A stretch of DNA of 39,542 bases from Omnitrophica bacterium GWA2_41_15 (GTDB lineage Bacteria > Omnitrophota > Gorgyraeia > Gygaellales > Profunditerraquicolaceae), in contig CAKKQB010000053.1 of NCBI GenBank assembly GCA_919901915.1, positions 200 to 39,741 on the forward strand. The letters run 5' to 3'. Each line of letters starts with the position of its first letter. Position 1 is the stretch's first letter. The notes beneath the pieces are model-generated. The model was not told where the DNA came from. It ran no database searches and saw only the letters and a program-made list of their open reading frames with translations. A program made the position numbers and the translations under genes. Shown one piece after another: positions 23,279 to 31,663 of this stretch.

Positions 23279-24334
23279 TTATTTTAAATAATTTTTTGTC
23301 TTTATTTTCTTAACCGCCCTTAAAAATGCTTCTACTACTTTAGGGTCAAACTGGCTGCCGCTTTTTTTCTTAATTTCTTTTATCGCGGAAGATGTATCTT
23401 TTCTTTCGCGGTATGGCCTGCCATAAACCATTGCCTCAAAGGCGTCTGCTACCGCCATAATCCTCGCGCCCAAAGGAATCTGGCCTTTTTTCAGTTTGGA
23501 AGGATAGCCTGTGCCGTTATATTTTTCATGGTGGTACATTATTATAGGTATAACAGGTTTCAATGCCTGTAAAGATTTTAAAATCTGCGCTCCTTTTGCG
23601 GGGTGCCGTTTGATAATATTGTATTCTTTTTTTGTTAGTTTTGTTGTTTTGGTAAGTATCTCCAGCGGAATGTCCGCTTTTCCGGTATCGTGCAAGAGGC
23701 TAGCAAATTTTAAACTCTGGATTTGTTTTTCATTTAAATGCATCTGTATTCCTACCGCGGCTACTAATCTGCTGAAATACGGAGAATGCGCGTACTCTCG
23801 CGGAACGCGGGTATCTAATAAGGTTACAAGCGATTTTATGCTTCCCAATACGATTTTTTGTTGTTCTTCATAAAGTTGTAAATTTTTAATTCCTACTATT
23901 GCCTGCTCAATTATGGTCATGAGTATTTCGCAATCAAACGCGTCAAAGGGGGATTGATTTTTTGCTCTTTTTATGACAACCATTCCCACTATATCTTCAC
24001 AAATCATTGGCAAAGCTAAAAGTTTTTCCTGCTTTAGAGAGTTGAAGTTTTTCAGTATCTTTTTTTCGGTTCTGCCCGTAAGAAGAATTTTTTTGTCAAA
24101 GATGCGCCTTTTTTTGCCGTTGATCTGGCACTTGAGAATTGAATATTTTTTTGTCGGATCTAAAAGCAAGACCATACATTGCTGTGAACTAAGAATTTGG
24201 CTAATAAGCTTAGACAGCCTGTTGATTAATTCCTTTAATTCATAGGTTGTAGTAACTAAGCGAAAAACGCTATGAATGGCCGAAATTAAAATTTTATACT
24301 TTTTCGTATGGGTTGAAAAGTTTTTTATATTCAT
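23279..24334 (-). CDS. GAF plus HD-GYP protein (putative c-di-GMP phosphodiesterase)
   Basis: A 351-residue protein with no membrane segment. Residues ~20-155 form a GAF-like sensor. Residues ~165-345 are HD-GYP: His215-Asp216 (LLHDTGK), HPAKG near 244, HHEKYNGTGYP (268-278) and ADAFEAM. HD-GYP enzymes hydrolyse c-di-GMP. The GYP motif is intact, although the usual HHER-DG reads HHEKYNG. The start lies 41 bases inside the dGTPase gene with no Shine-Dalgarno, so a slightly later start or translational coupling is likely. Confidence 0.88.
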   Translation of the reverse strand: MNIKNFSTHTKKYKILISAIHSVFRLVTTTYELKELINRLSKLISQILSSQQCMVLLLDPTKKYSILKCQINGKKRRIFDKKILLTGRTEKKILKNFNSLKQEKLLALPMICEDIVGMVVIKRAKNQSPFDAFDCEILMTIIEQAIVGIKNLQLYEEQQKIVLGSIKSLVTLLDTRVPREYAHSPYFSRLVAAVGIQMHLNEKQIQSLKFASLLHDTGKADIPLEILTKTTKLTKKEYNIIKRHPAKGAQILKSLQALKPVIPIIMYHHEKYNGTGYPSKLKKGQIPLGARIMAVADAFEAMVYGRPYRERKDTSSAIKEIKKKSGSQFDPKVVEAFLRAVKKIKTKNYLK

Positions 24335-25448
24335 CTAGAGCGTATCTGTCCGTCATTCCGGCGATATAATCACAAACCGTCCGATGGACTCCATCTTTGG
24401 TTATTTTTTTCTGTATTTCCGTGGGAAGCTGTTCAGGTTGAGCCGTGTAGGCATTAAACAGTTCCTGAATGAAGCGCTTTGCTTTTATGCTCATTCTCAT
24501 CACGCGAAAATGAGAATAAAGTTTTTTCGTCAGAAATTCCCTTAACGGCTTTCTTGAGTCTAGCAGAGTTTTACTAAAAGACACAATTTTCTGGTCAGTC
24601 TTTTTTACATCCAATTGAGACTTAATTTTAAATTTTAATATATTTTTTTCAGTTTCTTGAATTAAATTTGTAACTTGCGTATTAATAAGTGAACGAATTA
24701 TCAGGTATTTCTTTTTTTTGTCATTAATCGCGGTATATTTTTTACTGATAGCTCCATTTATTTTATTCCATATTTCTATATCCAATAGCTCTCTTTCTTC
24801 AAGTAATCCGGATGCAAGGCCGTCATCAAGGTCATGGTTGTCGTAAGCTATTTCATCGGCAATATCAACCACTTGAGTTTCTAAGGAGGGCGGTTCACCC
24901 GGCGCGAGATCTTTCACTTTTGTTGGAACGTCAAATTTTGAAGAATGTTTTGCGATACCTTCTCTGACTTCCCATGTCAGATTAAGGCCGGGGAAATCCG
25001 GATATCTTTCTTCCAGATAATCAACAACTCTTAAGCTTTGCAGGTTATGGTTAAAACTGCCAAATTCGGACATGAGTTCGTCAAGCGCTTCTTCTCCTGC
25101 ATGGCCAAATGGCGTGTGCCCTAAGTCATGGGCTAAGGCGATTGCTTCAGTAAGGTCAGTATTTAACCGTAAAGCAAAAGATATCGTCCTGGCAATCTGG
25201 GCAACTTCAAGGGTGTGAGTTAGCCTTGTGCGGTAATAATCCCCTTCATGGTTTACGAATACCTGGGTTTTGTATTCCAACCTTCTGAAAGCGGCGCAAT
25301 GCACTATTCTGTCGCGATCCCTTTGATAAACGGGCCTATACGCGTGCTCATCTTCTTTGTAAACCCTTCCTTTTGTGCCGCAACTTTTTACCGCGTAAGG
25401 CGCGAGAAAGGAATTTTCAAATTTTTCTATTTGTTTTTTGTTTAACAT
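24294..25448 (-). CDS. dgt: Deoxyguanosinetriphosphate triphosphohydrolase-like protein (dGTPase)
   Basis: A 384-residue protein. DRDRIVHCAAFRRLEYKTQVF, His78 (RTRLTHTLEVAQIAR), His107-Asp108 (ALAHDLGHTPFGHAGEEAL) and DIADEIAYDNHD are the standard dGTPase/HD-superfamily motifs. It hydrolyses dNTPs to nucleoside and tripolyphosphate. Substrate preference cannot be read from sequence, and type 2 homologs may act on several dNTPs. The gene runs into the GAF/HD-GYP gene, pairing two HD-superfamily hydrolases. Confidence 0.92.
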   Translation of the reverse strand: MLNKKQIEKFENSFLAPYAVKSCGTKGRVYKEDEHAYRPVYQRDRDRIVHCAAFRRLEYKTQVFVNHEGDYYRTRLTHTLEVAQIARTISFALRLNTDLTEAIALAHDLGHTPFGHAGEEALDELMSEFGSFNHNLQSLRVVDYLEERYPDFPGLNLTWEVREGIAKHSSKFDVPTKVKDLAPGEPPSLETQVVDIADEIAYDNHDLDDGLASGLLEERELLDIEIWNKINGAISKKYTAINDKKKKYLIIRSLINTQVTNLIQETEKNILKFKIKSQLDVKKTDQKIVSFSKTLLDSRKPLREFLTKKLYSHFRVMRMSIKAKRFIQELFNAYTAQPEQLPTEIQKKITKDGVHRTVCDYIAGMTDRYALDEYKKLFNPYEKV

Positions 25449-25500
25449 AGCATCTTGTTAGTTTACCTTATAATTTCTACCTCTCATCCAAAGTTCTTCA

Positions 25501-25989
25501 TCAAATTCTAATAATTCGCGCTTCTATTAAGTCGCCGATTTCAATTATACCAAAAGAGTTATACGGAGCGAATATTTTATCTGTTGGGCTACCCGGATTA
25601 AAAAATAAGATTTTTCCTTTTTTTTCGTTTACCGGCGCGTGAGAATGCCCGAAAACAATTAAATCCACGGCTTCATTTTTAAAAACATTGGTTAAAAAAT
25701 CAATTAATGTGGCGGGCGCGCCGCATCCATGCGTTAGGCCGATCTTATATTTTCCTATAGAAAAAATTTGTTTTTCGGGGAGGCTCTTTTTTACTTCGGC
25801 ATAATCCATATTTCCCCAAACCGCCCTGACGTCAGGACAAACTTTTTTTAATTTTTCTAACACACTTAGATCCACAAGGTCGCCGGCACAGAGAACCATG
25901 TCAACGCGCTTAAATTCATCCAGTATCTTTTGCGGGATATTCGCCGCTTTTTCCGGTATATGCGTGTCTGAAATAACGCCGATTCTCAT
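25501..25989 (-). CDS. YfcE/MJ0936-family metallophosphoesterase
   Basis: A 162-residue protein. ISDTHIPE (Asp8, His10), GDLVD, WGNMD, THGCG and FGHSH are the five metal-binding blocks of the calcineurin-like YfcE group. The compact size is typical. Characterised relatives are Mn-dependent phosphodiesterases on model substrates with unclear natural roles. It lies between the dGTPase and the ATPase, with short gaps on both sides. Confidence 0.9.
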   Translation of the reverse strand: MRIGVISDTHIPEKAANIPQKILDEFKRVDMVLCAGDLVDLSVLEKLKKVCPDVRAVWGNMDYAEVKKSLPEKQIFSIGKYKIGLTHGCGAPATLIDFLTNVFKNEAVDLIVFGHSHAPVNEKKGKILFFNPGSPTDKIFAPYNSFGIIEIGDLIEARIIRI

Positions 25990-26005
25990 ATTATGTATTC
26001 GTGTT

Positions 26006-27634
26006 TCATGCTATCACCCATGGTTTAGAATATAAATCAAGAAGGAGGTTTAAGTTGTTAACATCCCAGGCCCAAACTTTTTCTTCTAATGCCTTGAGGC
26101 GCGTATTCGCGTTTATGTCTTCAAGCGTAACAATGATTTTTCTTTGAAGCTTATGCCGGTATTTCTTACATTCTTTGGCAAATTCCGAAACATCTTCTTC
26201 AGTCAGCTCTCCATGCTTAAGCCCCATTATCCAAAGGCAATCATCAGAGCGGCCAATAAGACCGTCTTTTAGCTGGGCGTTATTAAATTCCAGGGGTTTT
26301 ATTTCTCTGAAATGATTGAGGCGTATTTTTCTTTTTTTAATCTGCATAGTTTCATCTTCAAAAAGCCGCAGTAATTCAGACATTCTTTCCATCAGAGGTT
26401 TTTGAGCGCTTAAAAGAAAATCATGCAGTATGTTTTGCGTATTTTTTCTAAATTGTTCTTTTTGACTCTTTGTGTCGAAAGAAAAGGAACGCAGTTTTTC
26501 TTGATAGACAAACCTTAGCCAAAAACCAAAAACACGGTCATTAATTTTAATAAAATCGGCGTTGCGAGTTATAATATCGAGCTCTAAGAGGTGGTTTATC
26601 TTTAAAACCAAGTCTTTTTTTTGGAGTTTCAGGATGTGCGCAATATCCTTAATTTTATTTCTGCCTTCCGCGATCAGGCAAAGGATGGAGATATGGCTAT
26701 TAGAAAAGCCAGAATCTAAAAAGCGTTTAATATAAACGCTAAATTTCTGATTCAGTATTCCTGACGAATCAAACAGCAAGTTTTCAAGTACACCGGTTAA
26801 TAGAGCTGGCTGTGCTGATAACTTTAAGGCTCTCCCTTGCGCGGTATTGTCCTGCTTTGACAAGGCTTCAGATATAAGCCTTAAGTATATCGGATAACCG
26901 CCGGCGAAATGCACGATAAAATTTCTAAAATCGCTGTTTAATTCTTCGCCCTGCGGCATCTTTAAGAGGTATTTTTCGCTTGTTTTTATGTCAAGCGGCT
27001 CTATTGTAAGCACTTCAAAATTACCAAATAATAAAGACAGATTTTTCGCGAGTATTTCTCTTGCCTTGTATTTCGCGGAACTGATAATGATATGCAGGGT
27101 ACTCTTTTGGGTCATTAATATTTTTGACCATTCATGATAAAGGTTTTTGAATCCCAAATTTTCCAGGTTTTGGAATTCGTCAAAAATAATCACGCAGAAT
27201 TTTCCTGTTTCCTGATGAAGAGATTCGCATAAAAACAATAATTCCGCGAAGATATCATTTTTTTTTCTTTTGTTAACACTGTTTAAGATATGCCGTATCT
27301 TCTCAACTGTCTTAGGGATATATTTCTCGGATTTACTGATCAGGAAATCGGTATTTTCTTTTGGGGCAGTATCGCTGTTAAGTAGAAAATTATAAAGTAA
27401 GGCGCCGACATACCTTTTTGCGAAGTCGCTTAATCGTTCCGGCCTGATTTCTAAATACACGTTAACGATAAGATTATCGCAGAATTTATCAAGGAATTTA
27501 AAAACCAAAGAAGTTTTTCCTATTTGCTCATCGCCAATAATAGCAATGTTTTGCCGGTATCCTTCTTTTAGGCCGTTTACGCGTTTCCTTAAAATATCAA
27601 GATAAATTTCTCGATCGAAAATTTTTTCTTCCAC
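26006..27634 (-). CDS. AAA/STAND-like ATPase with C-terminal winged-helix and unassigned domain
   Basis: A 542-residue protein starting at GTG, with GGAG 7 bases upstream. Walker A is GDEQIGKTS (34-42) and Walker B is CVIIFDEFQ near 170. IIISSAKYK and HFAGGYPIYLRLI match the archaeal-type ATPase_2 fold. Residues ~310-370 look like a winged helix (ISILCLIAEGRNKIKDIAHIL). The C-terminal ~80 residues carry KDGLIGRSDDCLWIMGLK and RKIIVTL, reminiscent of a nuclease-like fold as in DUF234 relatives, but I cannot show a catalytic triad. The function is unknown. Confidence 0.75.
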   Translation of the reverse strand: MEEKIFDREIYLDILRKRVNGLKEGYRQNIAIIGDEQIGKTSLVFKFLDKFCDNLIVNVYLEIRPERLSDFAKRYVGALLYNFLLNSDTAPKENTDFLISKSEKYIPKTVEKIRHILNSVNKRKKNDIFAELLFLCESLHQETGKFCVIIFDEFQNLENLGFKNLYHEWSKILMTQKSTLHIIISSAKYKAREILAKNLSLLFGNFEVLTIEPLDIKTSEKYLLKMPQGEELNSDFRNFIVHFAGGYPIYLRLISEALSKQDNTAQGRALKLSAQPALLTGVLENLLFDSSGILNQKFSVYIKRFLDSGFSNSHISILCLIAEGRNKIKDIAHILKLQKKDLVLKINHLLELDIITRNADFIKINDRVFGFWLRFVYQEKLRSFSFDTKSQKEQFRKNTQNILHDFLLSAQKPLMERMSELLRLFEDETMQIKKRKIRLNHFREIKPLEFNNAQLKDGLIGRSDDCLWIMGLKHGELTEEDVSEFAKECKKYRHKLQRKIIVTLEDINANTRLKALEEKVWAWDVNNLNLLLDLYSKPWVIA

Positions 27635-27671
27635 TATCGCGCTCCGTTAAATTAATTTTTACTAAAAAATC

Positions 27672-29075
27672 CTAACCAGGCTCGGCCAAAACTTTAAAAA
27701 ATGCTTCCACGACCACAGGGTTAAATTGCGCGCCGCAGTTTTTTTCAAGTTCTTTAATGGCGCTCTCTTTGCTCATTGCTTGTCTATAGGCCCGCGCGGA
27801 TGTCATAGCGTCATAGGCGTCAGCAATTGAAATAATCTGGATATCTATACTTACGTGGTTTCCGCTGATCCCATCAGGGTAACCCTTTCCATCAAAACGT
27901 TCATGATGCGACCGGACTATTGTTAATAGCTCTTCATCAACAGAAACTGACTTTAATATATCTTCTCCGATAAGAGGGTGCATGCGGATTATTGTCCACT
28001 CTTCATCACTTAGTTTTTCCTGCTTATTTAATATATCCTCATGTATTCCTAATTTTCCTATATCATGGAGCTGGGCGGCTTTTTTTAATAATTCTATTTT
28101 TTCTGAAGGAAGATTCATCTTAAGGGCGATTTTTTTCGTATATTCGGCAACCCTGTCAGAATGGCCGCGTGTATAGGAATCTTTTGCTTCTAAAATACGC
28201 ACCAGCGATTGAGTTACGTGATAAAAATAATCCTGTAGTTTTTTTCTTGATTCAAGGAGGTTAGCCGCCATTTTGTTAAAAGAATCGGCTAATTCGCCTA
28301 TTTCGCCGCTATCTTTAACCTCAACTTTATGTTTTAGGTCATCGAGCCCAACGCGGCGGGTTCCTTCCAGGAGTTTTTTAACAGGGTCGGTAATCTTTCT
28401 TGAGATTAACAGGCCCAAAATGATAGAAATAAAAATTCCGATAAATAATACAAAAATACTTCTATGATTAATTTCTTTTTGGGTATCACGCAGGTCCTGC
28501 GCGGACATGTCTATTCCTAATATTGCTATTGGTTGGCCATCTTTGTTAATGATAGGGGCGTAACCTGAAAGAAAAACACCCCATCTATCAAGAGTTAATT
28601 TTTTATCCGCGGTTGGTTCAAGAAACGCTTTAAGCATTTCCGGGGATGACTCCGCGTTATATATGTCTCCCGGATATGAAGTGGGAAATTTTTTACGGTT
28701 GCTCAAGGTGACTGGTTCAGGGTCAACGATAAATTGCAGGAGGTTAGTTTTATCAGTTTTTTTTAAGGTGTAAATATATTTTATAAACGGATTTGCCTGT
28801 TTAATTTTATTTAATTTTTCGGCAATAGTTTTATACGCGGCGGAATTTACCCCATCTTTGTTTAAAGGAACATGGGAAAGCGCCTCCGCGTCAACCATTA
28901 TTATAGACATACGGGCAAGCGTCCGAAGTTCATTTCTTACCTGGTTGAACTGTGAATTAAGGCTGAATCTATAAATAAGGAAATTACTTAATGTCATTAC
29001 GAAAAGCAAAGATACCATTAAGATTAATGTAACCTTCACGCGAAAACTGCTAAAAATTTTATGTATTTTTTTCAT
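27672..29075 (-). CDS. Membrane receptor with extracytoplasmic sensor, HAMP and HD-GYP
   Basis: A 467-residue protein. TM1 is at ~14-34, an extracytoplasmic Cache-like sensor at ~35-205 (DRWGVFLSGYAPIINKDGQPIAILGIDM is typical), TM2 at ~206-226, HAMP at ~227-280 and HD-GYP at ~290-465. The HD-GYP part has His337-Asp338 (AQLHDIGKLG), MHPLIG and HHERFDGKGYP, all canonical. It should bind a small extracellular ligand and hydrolyse c-di-GMP in response. No chemotaxis genes are nearby. Confidence 0.92.
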   Translation of the reverse strand: MKKIHKIFSSFRVKVTLILMVSLLFVMTLSNFLIYRFSLNSQFNQVRNELRTLARMSIIMVDAEALSHVPLNKDGVNSAAYKTIAEKLNKIKQANPFIKYIYTLKKTDKTNLLQFIVDPEPVTLSNRKKFPTSYPGDIYNAESSPEMLKAFLEPTADKKLTLDRWGVFLSGYAPIINKDGQPIAILGIDMSAQDLRDTQKEINHRSIFVLFIGIFISIILGLLISRKITDPVKKLLEGTRRVGLDDLKHKVEVKDSGEIGELADSFNKMAANLLESRKKLQDYFYHVTQSLVRILEAKDSYTRGHSDRVAEYTKKIALKMNLPSEKIELLKKAAQLHDIGKLGIHEDILNKQEKLSDEEWTIIRMHPLIGEDILKSVSVDEELLTIVRSHHERFDGKGYPDGISGNHVSIDIQIISIADAYDAMTSARAYRQAMSKESAIKELEKNCGAQFNPVVVEAFFKVLAEPG

Positions 29076-29128
29076 TTGTTTAATTGCGCGATAGTTCCTT
29101 CATGATAACTAAAAAATACTTTTGCTAC

Positions 29129-29169
29129 TTTAGATCCCTCGACTCCCTTCGGTCGCTCGGGATGACAAA
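29129..29169. repeat. REP-like TTCGGTCGCTCGGGATGAC repeat
   Basis: A 41-base copy differing from the one at 23192-23232 by one base (CTCGAC for CTCGGC). It lies 19 bases past the 3' end of tRNA-Gly and may form the end of that transcript. Confidence 0.8.
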
Positions 29170-29188
29170 TAGATAGTTGAGTTTAACT

Positions 29189-29262
29189 TGGAGCGGGTGA
29201 GCGGAATCGAACCGCCATATACAGCTTGGGAAGCTGCCATTCTGCCACTGAATTACACCCGC
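29189..29262 (-). tRNA. tRNA-Gly (anticodon CCC)
   Basis: 74 bases folding as a cloverleaf. The acceptor GCGGGTG pairs with CACCCGC, the D arm is ATTC/GAAT, and the anticodon stem GCAGC/GCTGT encloses loop TTCCCAA, so the anticodon CCC reads GGG. The T arm contains GGTTCGATTCC. The discriminator U and the 3' CCA (29189-29191) are encoded. Confidence 0.93.
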
Positions 29263-29285
29263 ATGTAAAAATTTCGGTTTTTCCG

Positions 29286-30599
29286 TTAAGTTTTCCACCC
29301 TTCCATCAATTTTATGGAGCAATATTTACCGCACATTGTGCAAACATCAGGAAGATGCGGTTTTGAAGAATCCCTGTAACAGCGCGCCTTGTCAGGGTCT
29401 ATTGATAATGAAATTTGTTTTTTCCAATCCCGTTTTCCGCGGGCAATGGAAATTTCTTTATCAAGTTTAATGGCTGATTTTACCTTTTTTACTATATCTG
29501 CCGCGTGCGCCGCGATTTTAGCGGCAACAACCCCTTCCTTAACATCTTCTATAGTTGGATGCCGTAAATGTTCAGCGGGAGTTACGTAGCATAAAAAATC
29601 CGCGCCAAAACTAGCTGCCAATGCCCCTCCGATTGAAGCGCTGATATGGTCGTAACCAGCCGCAATGTCAGTAACTAATGGCCCTAAAACATAAAATGGA
29701 GCGCCATTACAAATTTTTTTCTCCAGCTCTATATTTTCTTTGATTTGATCTAAGGGAACATGCCCCGGCCCTTCAATCATTACTTGCACGTTTCTTTTTC
29801 TCGCGCGGTTGGCAAGCGAACCCAAAGTTTTAAGTTCGGAAATCTGCGCTTTGTCGGTCGCGTCTAATATTGAACCGGGCCTTAAGCCGTCGCCAAGACT
29901 TAAGGTTACATCGTATTTATAGGCAATGTCGAGCACTTTATCAAAATACTCAAAAAATGGATTTTCTTTTTTGTACCGATTCATCCAGTTTGCCAAAATT
30001 GCCCCGCCTCTTGAAACAATACCTAAGAGCCTTTTGTGTTTTTTTAAAATTCCGAGGCTTTCATTTGTTACACCGGAGTGCACGGTAAAAAAATCTATGC
30101 CATCTTTTGCCTGATCTTCAAGAATATTTAAAATATCTTCGCCCTTAAACTTTAAGAAATCTCCTGTTCTTTCCGCGGTACTCACCGCGACCTCATAAAT
30201 AGGGACTGTTCCCACAGGAACATAGGCGCGTTCCAATATTTGTTTCCTGATTCTTCTAAGGCTACCTCCTATGCTTAAATCCATAATCGCGTCAGCGCCA
30301 TACTTTAAGGCAATTTCTAATTTTTCCAGTTCGCCTTCAGGGCACGGTTTATCCGTTGATGTGCCGATATTGGCATTCACTTTTGTACGCATTCCCCATC
30401 CTATGCCGCAGGGTTTTTCTATGTTGTGTTTTTTGTTTAATGGCACAACAACCTTTCCTTCTTTAATAAGATTCATGACTATCTTGGGTTCAATGCCCTC
30501 ATCTCGCGCGATCTTTTTAATTAGAGGCGTTACTTGGCCGTTTTTTGCGTATTCTAATTGAGTCATTTTAAAGGGGGTTGTTCGTGTCTCGTTGTTCAT
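29286..30599 (-). CDS. thiC: Phosphomethylpyrimidine synthase
   Basis: A 437-residue protein of the short bacterial ThiC form. CGIGWGMRTKVNANIGTS, DAIMDLSIGG, HSGVTNESLG, EGPGHVPLDQI and the C-terminal VCTMCGKYC (CxxCx4C motif region for the 4Fe-4S cluster) are all intact. It converts aminoimidazole ribotide to HMP-P by radical SAM chemistry. It is the last gene after gmhA-rfaE2-thiD2-thiE. No TPP riboswitch is visible. Its ATG directly abuts a 26-base palindrome, and no Shine-Dalgarno is present. Confidence 0.97.
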   Translation of the reverse strand: MNNETRTTPFKMTQLEYAKNGQVTPLIKKIARDEGIEPKIVMNLIKEGKVVVPLNKKHNIEKPCGIGWGMRTKVNANIGTSTDKPCPEGELEKLEIALKYGADAIMDLSIGGSLRRIRKQILERAYVPVGTVPIYEVAVSTAERTGDFLKFKGEDILNILEDQAKDGIDFFTVHSGVTNESLGILKKHKRLLGIVSRGGAILANWMNRYKKENPFFEYFDKVLDIAYKYDVTLSLGDGLRPGSILDATDKAQISELKTLGSLANRARKRNVQVMIEGPGHVPLDQIKENIELEKKICNGAPFYVLGPLVTDIAAGYDHISASIGGALAASFGADFLCYVTPAEHLRHPTIEDVKEGVVAAKIAAHAADIVKKVKSAIKLDKEISIARGKRDWKKQISLSIDPDKARCYRDSSKPHLPDVCTMCGKYCSIKLMEGWKT

Positions 30600-30624
30600 A
30601 GGGGGTAGGCATGCCTACCCCCTA
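30599..30624. repeat. 26-nt perfect palindrome bridging the thiE stop and thiC start
   Basis: Self-complementary, with GGGGGTAGGC/GCCTACCCCC arms around a central AT step and TA at both ends. On the minus strand its first three bases are the TAG stop codon of thiE, and its last base is the A of the thiC ATG. Confidence 0.8.
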
Positions 30625-31269
30625 CACGCACGGACACGAAGGGAATCTTTTTTCAAAAAATTTAACTCTTGATGAGATATCTTTATCGTCTAATATTGCC
30701 CTGCAAATAGCTACCCTGTTTGCTCCGGCTAAAATCACATCGTCAATATTGTCTTGATTTATACCGCCAATCGCGAAAAATGGTATATGAATCTTTTTTC
30801 TTACCTTTTTTATTAAATCTAAACCTACAGCCTTATATTCAGGTTTGGTAGGGGTAGAGAAAATGGGGCCTATGCCTATATAATCCGCTCCTTTTTTTTG
30901 CGCTTCAATGGCTTGATCTAAACTATGGCAGGATATGCCTATAATCTTATGGGCCCCAAGAACTTTTCTCGCGAGTTTTATCGAAACATCCTTTTGCCCA
31001 ATGTGTAAACCGTCGGCGAGAGAAAGTTTTGCTATGTCCAGATAATCATTAATGATAAATAAAGTTTCGCTCTTTGATAGCAGTTTAGAAAGCCGCAACG
31101 CCTCTTTTAAAACATCTCCTTCGCTTGAATTTTTATCCCTAAATTGAATAATACTAATCCCTGAATGTCTCAATCGGTTAACTATACCGTATACCGATAT
31201 TTGAAGAGCTTTTTTATCAACGACCGCGTAAAGATAGCAATCTTTCAGCAGTTTTTTTTTCAATTTCAT
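30622..31269 (-). CDS. thiE: Thiamine-phosphate synthase
   Basis: A 215-residue TIM-barrel protein. QFRDKNSSEGDVLKEA, FIINDYLDIA, DGLHIGQKD, IGISCHS, YIGIGPIFSTPTKP and FAIGGINQDNI are the ThiE signatures. It joins HMP-PP and THZ-P to thiamine phosphate. The start lies 53 bases inside thiD2 in another frame, with no Shine-Dalgarno, directly at a run of nine A. Homologs are commonly a ThiD2-ThiE fusion, so this may be the second half of a frameshifted single gene. Confidence 0.93.
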   Translation of the reverse strand: MKLKKKLLKDCYLYAVVDKKALQISVYGIVNRLRHSGISIIQFRDKNSSEGDVLKEALRLSKLLSKSETLFIINDYLDIAKLSLADGLHIGQKDVSIKLARKVLGAHKIIGISCHSLDQAIEAQKKGADYIGIGPIFSTPTKPEYKAVGLDLIKKVRKKIHIPFFAIGGINQDNIDDVILAGANRVAICRAILDDKDISSRVKFFEKRFPSCPCV

Positions 31270-31663
31270 AAACGCGGTATCTTATTTTTTTAAATCCTAT
31301 AGCGGAATCTTTACTTATTAATTTGCTAAATTCTTCCAGGACCCTTATTGATTCTTTTACCCGCTGAATATTCGCGAAAAATATATCTTTAAAATTTTCT
31401 CTTTTCAGCTCATTTACGTAAATATTTTTTCCGACGTCTAAAAGGCTCTCTCTTTCTTTAAGCAGGCGAGTTTTAATAAAAATGGTTCTGGTGATTTCGT
31501 CTATCTTGTGCCGTATCTTTTTAAATTCTAAAGTATAAGGCCGGTTATTAAGTAAAAACCTGGTTATCTCTTCGCAAACCCGCAAACCTTCTTTCGCGCG
31601 GTTTATATTCGCGTCAAGGATCCGGTAGATATTCTTTTCAGGATAGTTGCAAGCTTTTAGCAA
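31217..31663 (-). CDS. ThiD2-domain protein (putative HMP-P kinase), possibly the N-terminal half of a ThiD2-ThiE fusion
   Basis: A 148-residue protein. DANINRAKEGLRVCEEITRFLL, LDVGKNIYV and ANIQRVKESIRVLEEFSKL match the ThiD2 domain, usually fused to the N-terminus of ThiE and proposed to phosphorylate HMP-P. Family sequence ends at about KIRYRVYEIEK; the last ~13 residues read a different frame from ThiE. Removing one A from the run at 31252-31260 would read straight into LLKDCYLYAVVD of ThiE. It overlaps rfaE2 by 26 bases at its start. Confidence 0.82.
   Translation of the reverse strand: MLKACNYPEKNIYRILDANINRAKEGLRVCEEITRFLLNNRPYTLEFKKIRHKIDEITRTIFIKTRLLKERESLLDVGKNIYVNELKRENFKDIFFANIQRVKESIRVLEEFSKLISKDSAIGFKKIRYRVYEIEKKTAERLLSLRGR

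Noticed and set aside
29189-29262. tRNA-Gly with GCC anticodon
   Set aside because: The loop reads TTCCCAA, giving CCC at positions 34-36.
29125-29322. 65-residue minus-strand ORF
   Set aside because: It runs through tRNA-Gly and a REP repeat.
30600-30700. TPP riboswitch ahead of thiC
   Set aside because: The region upstream of thiC is the coding end of thiE and a palindrome; no THI-box motifs are seen.
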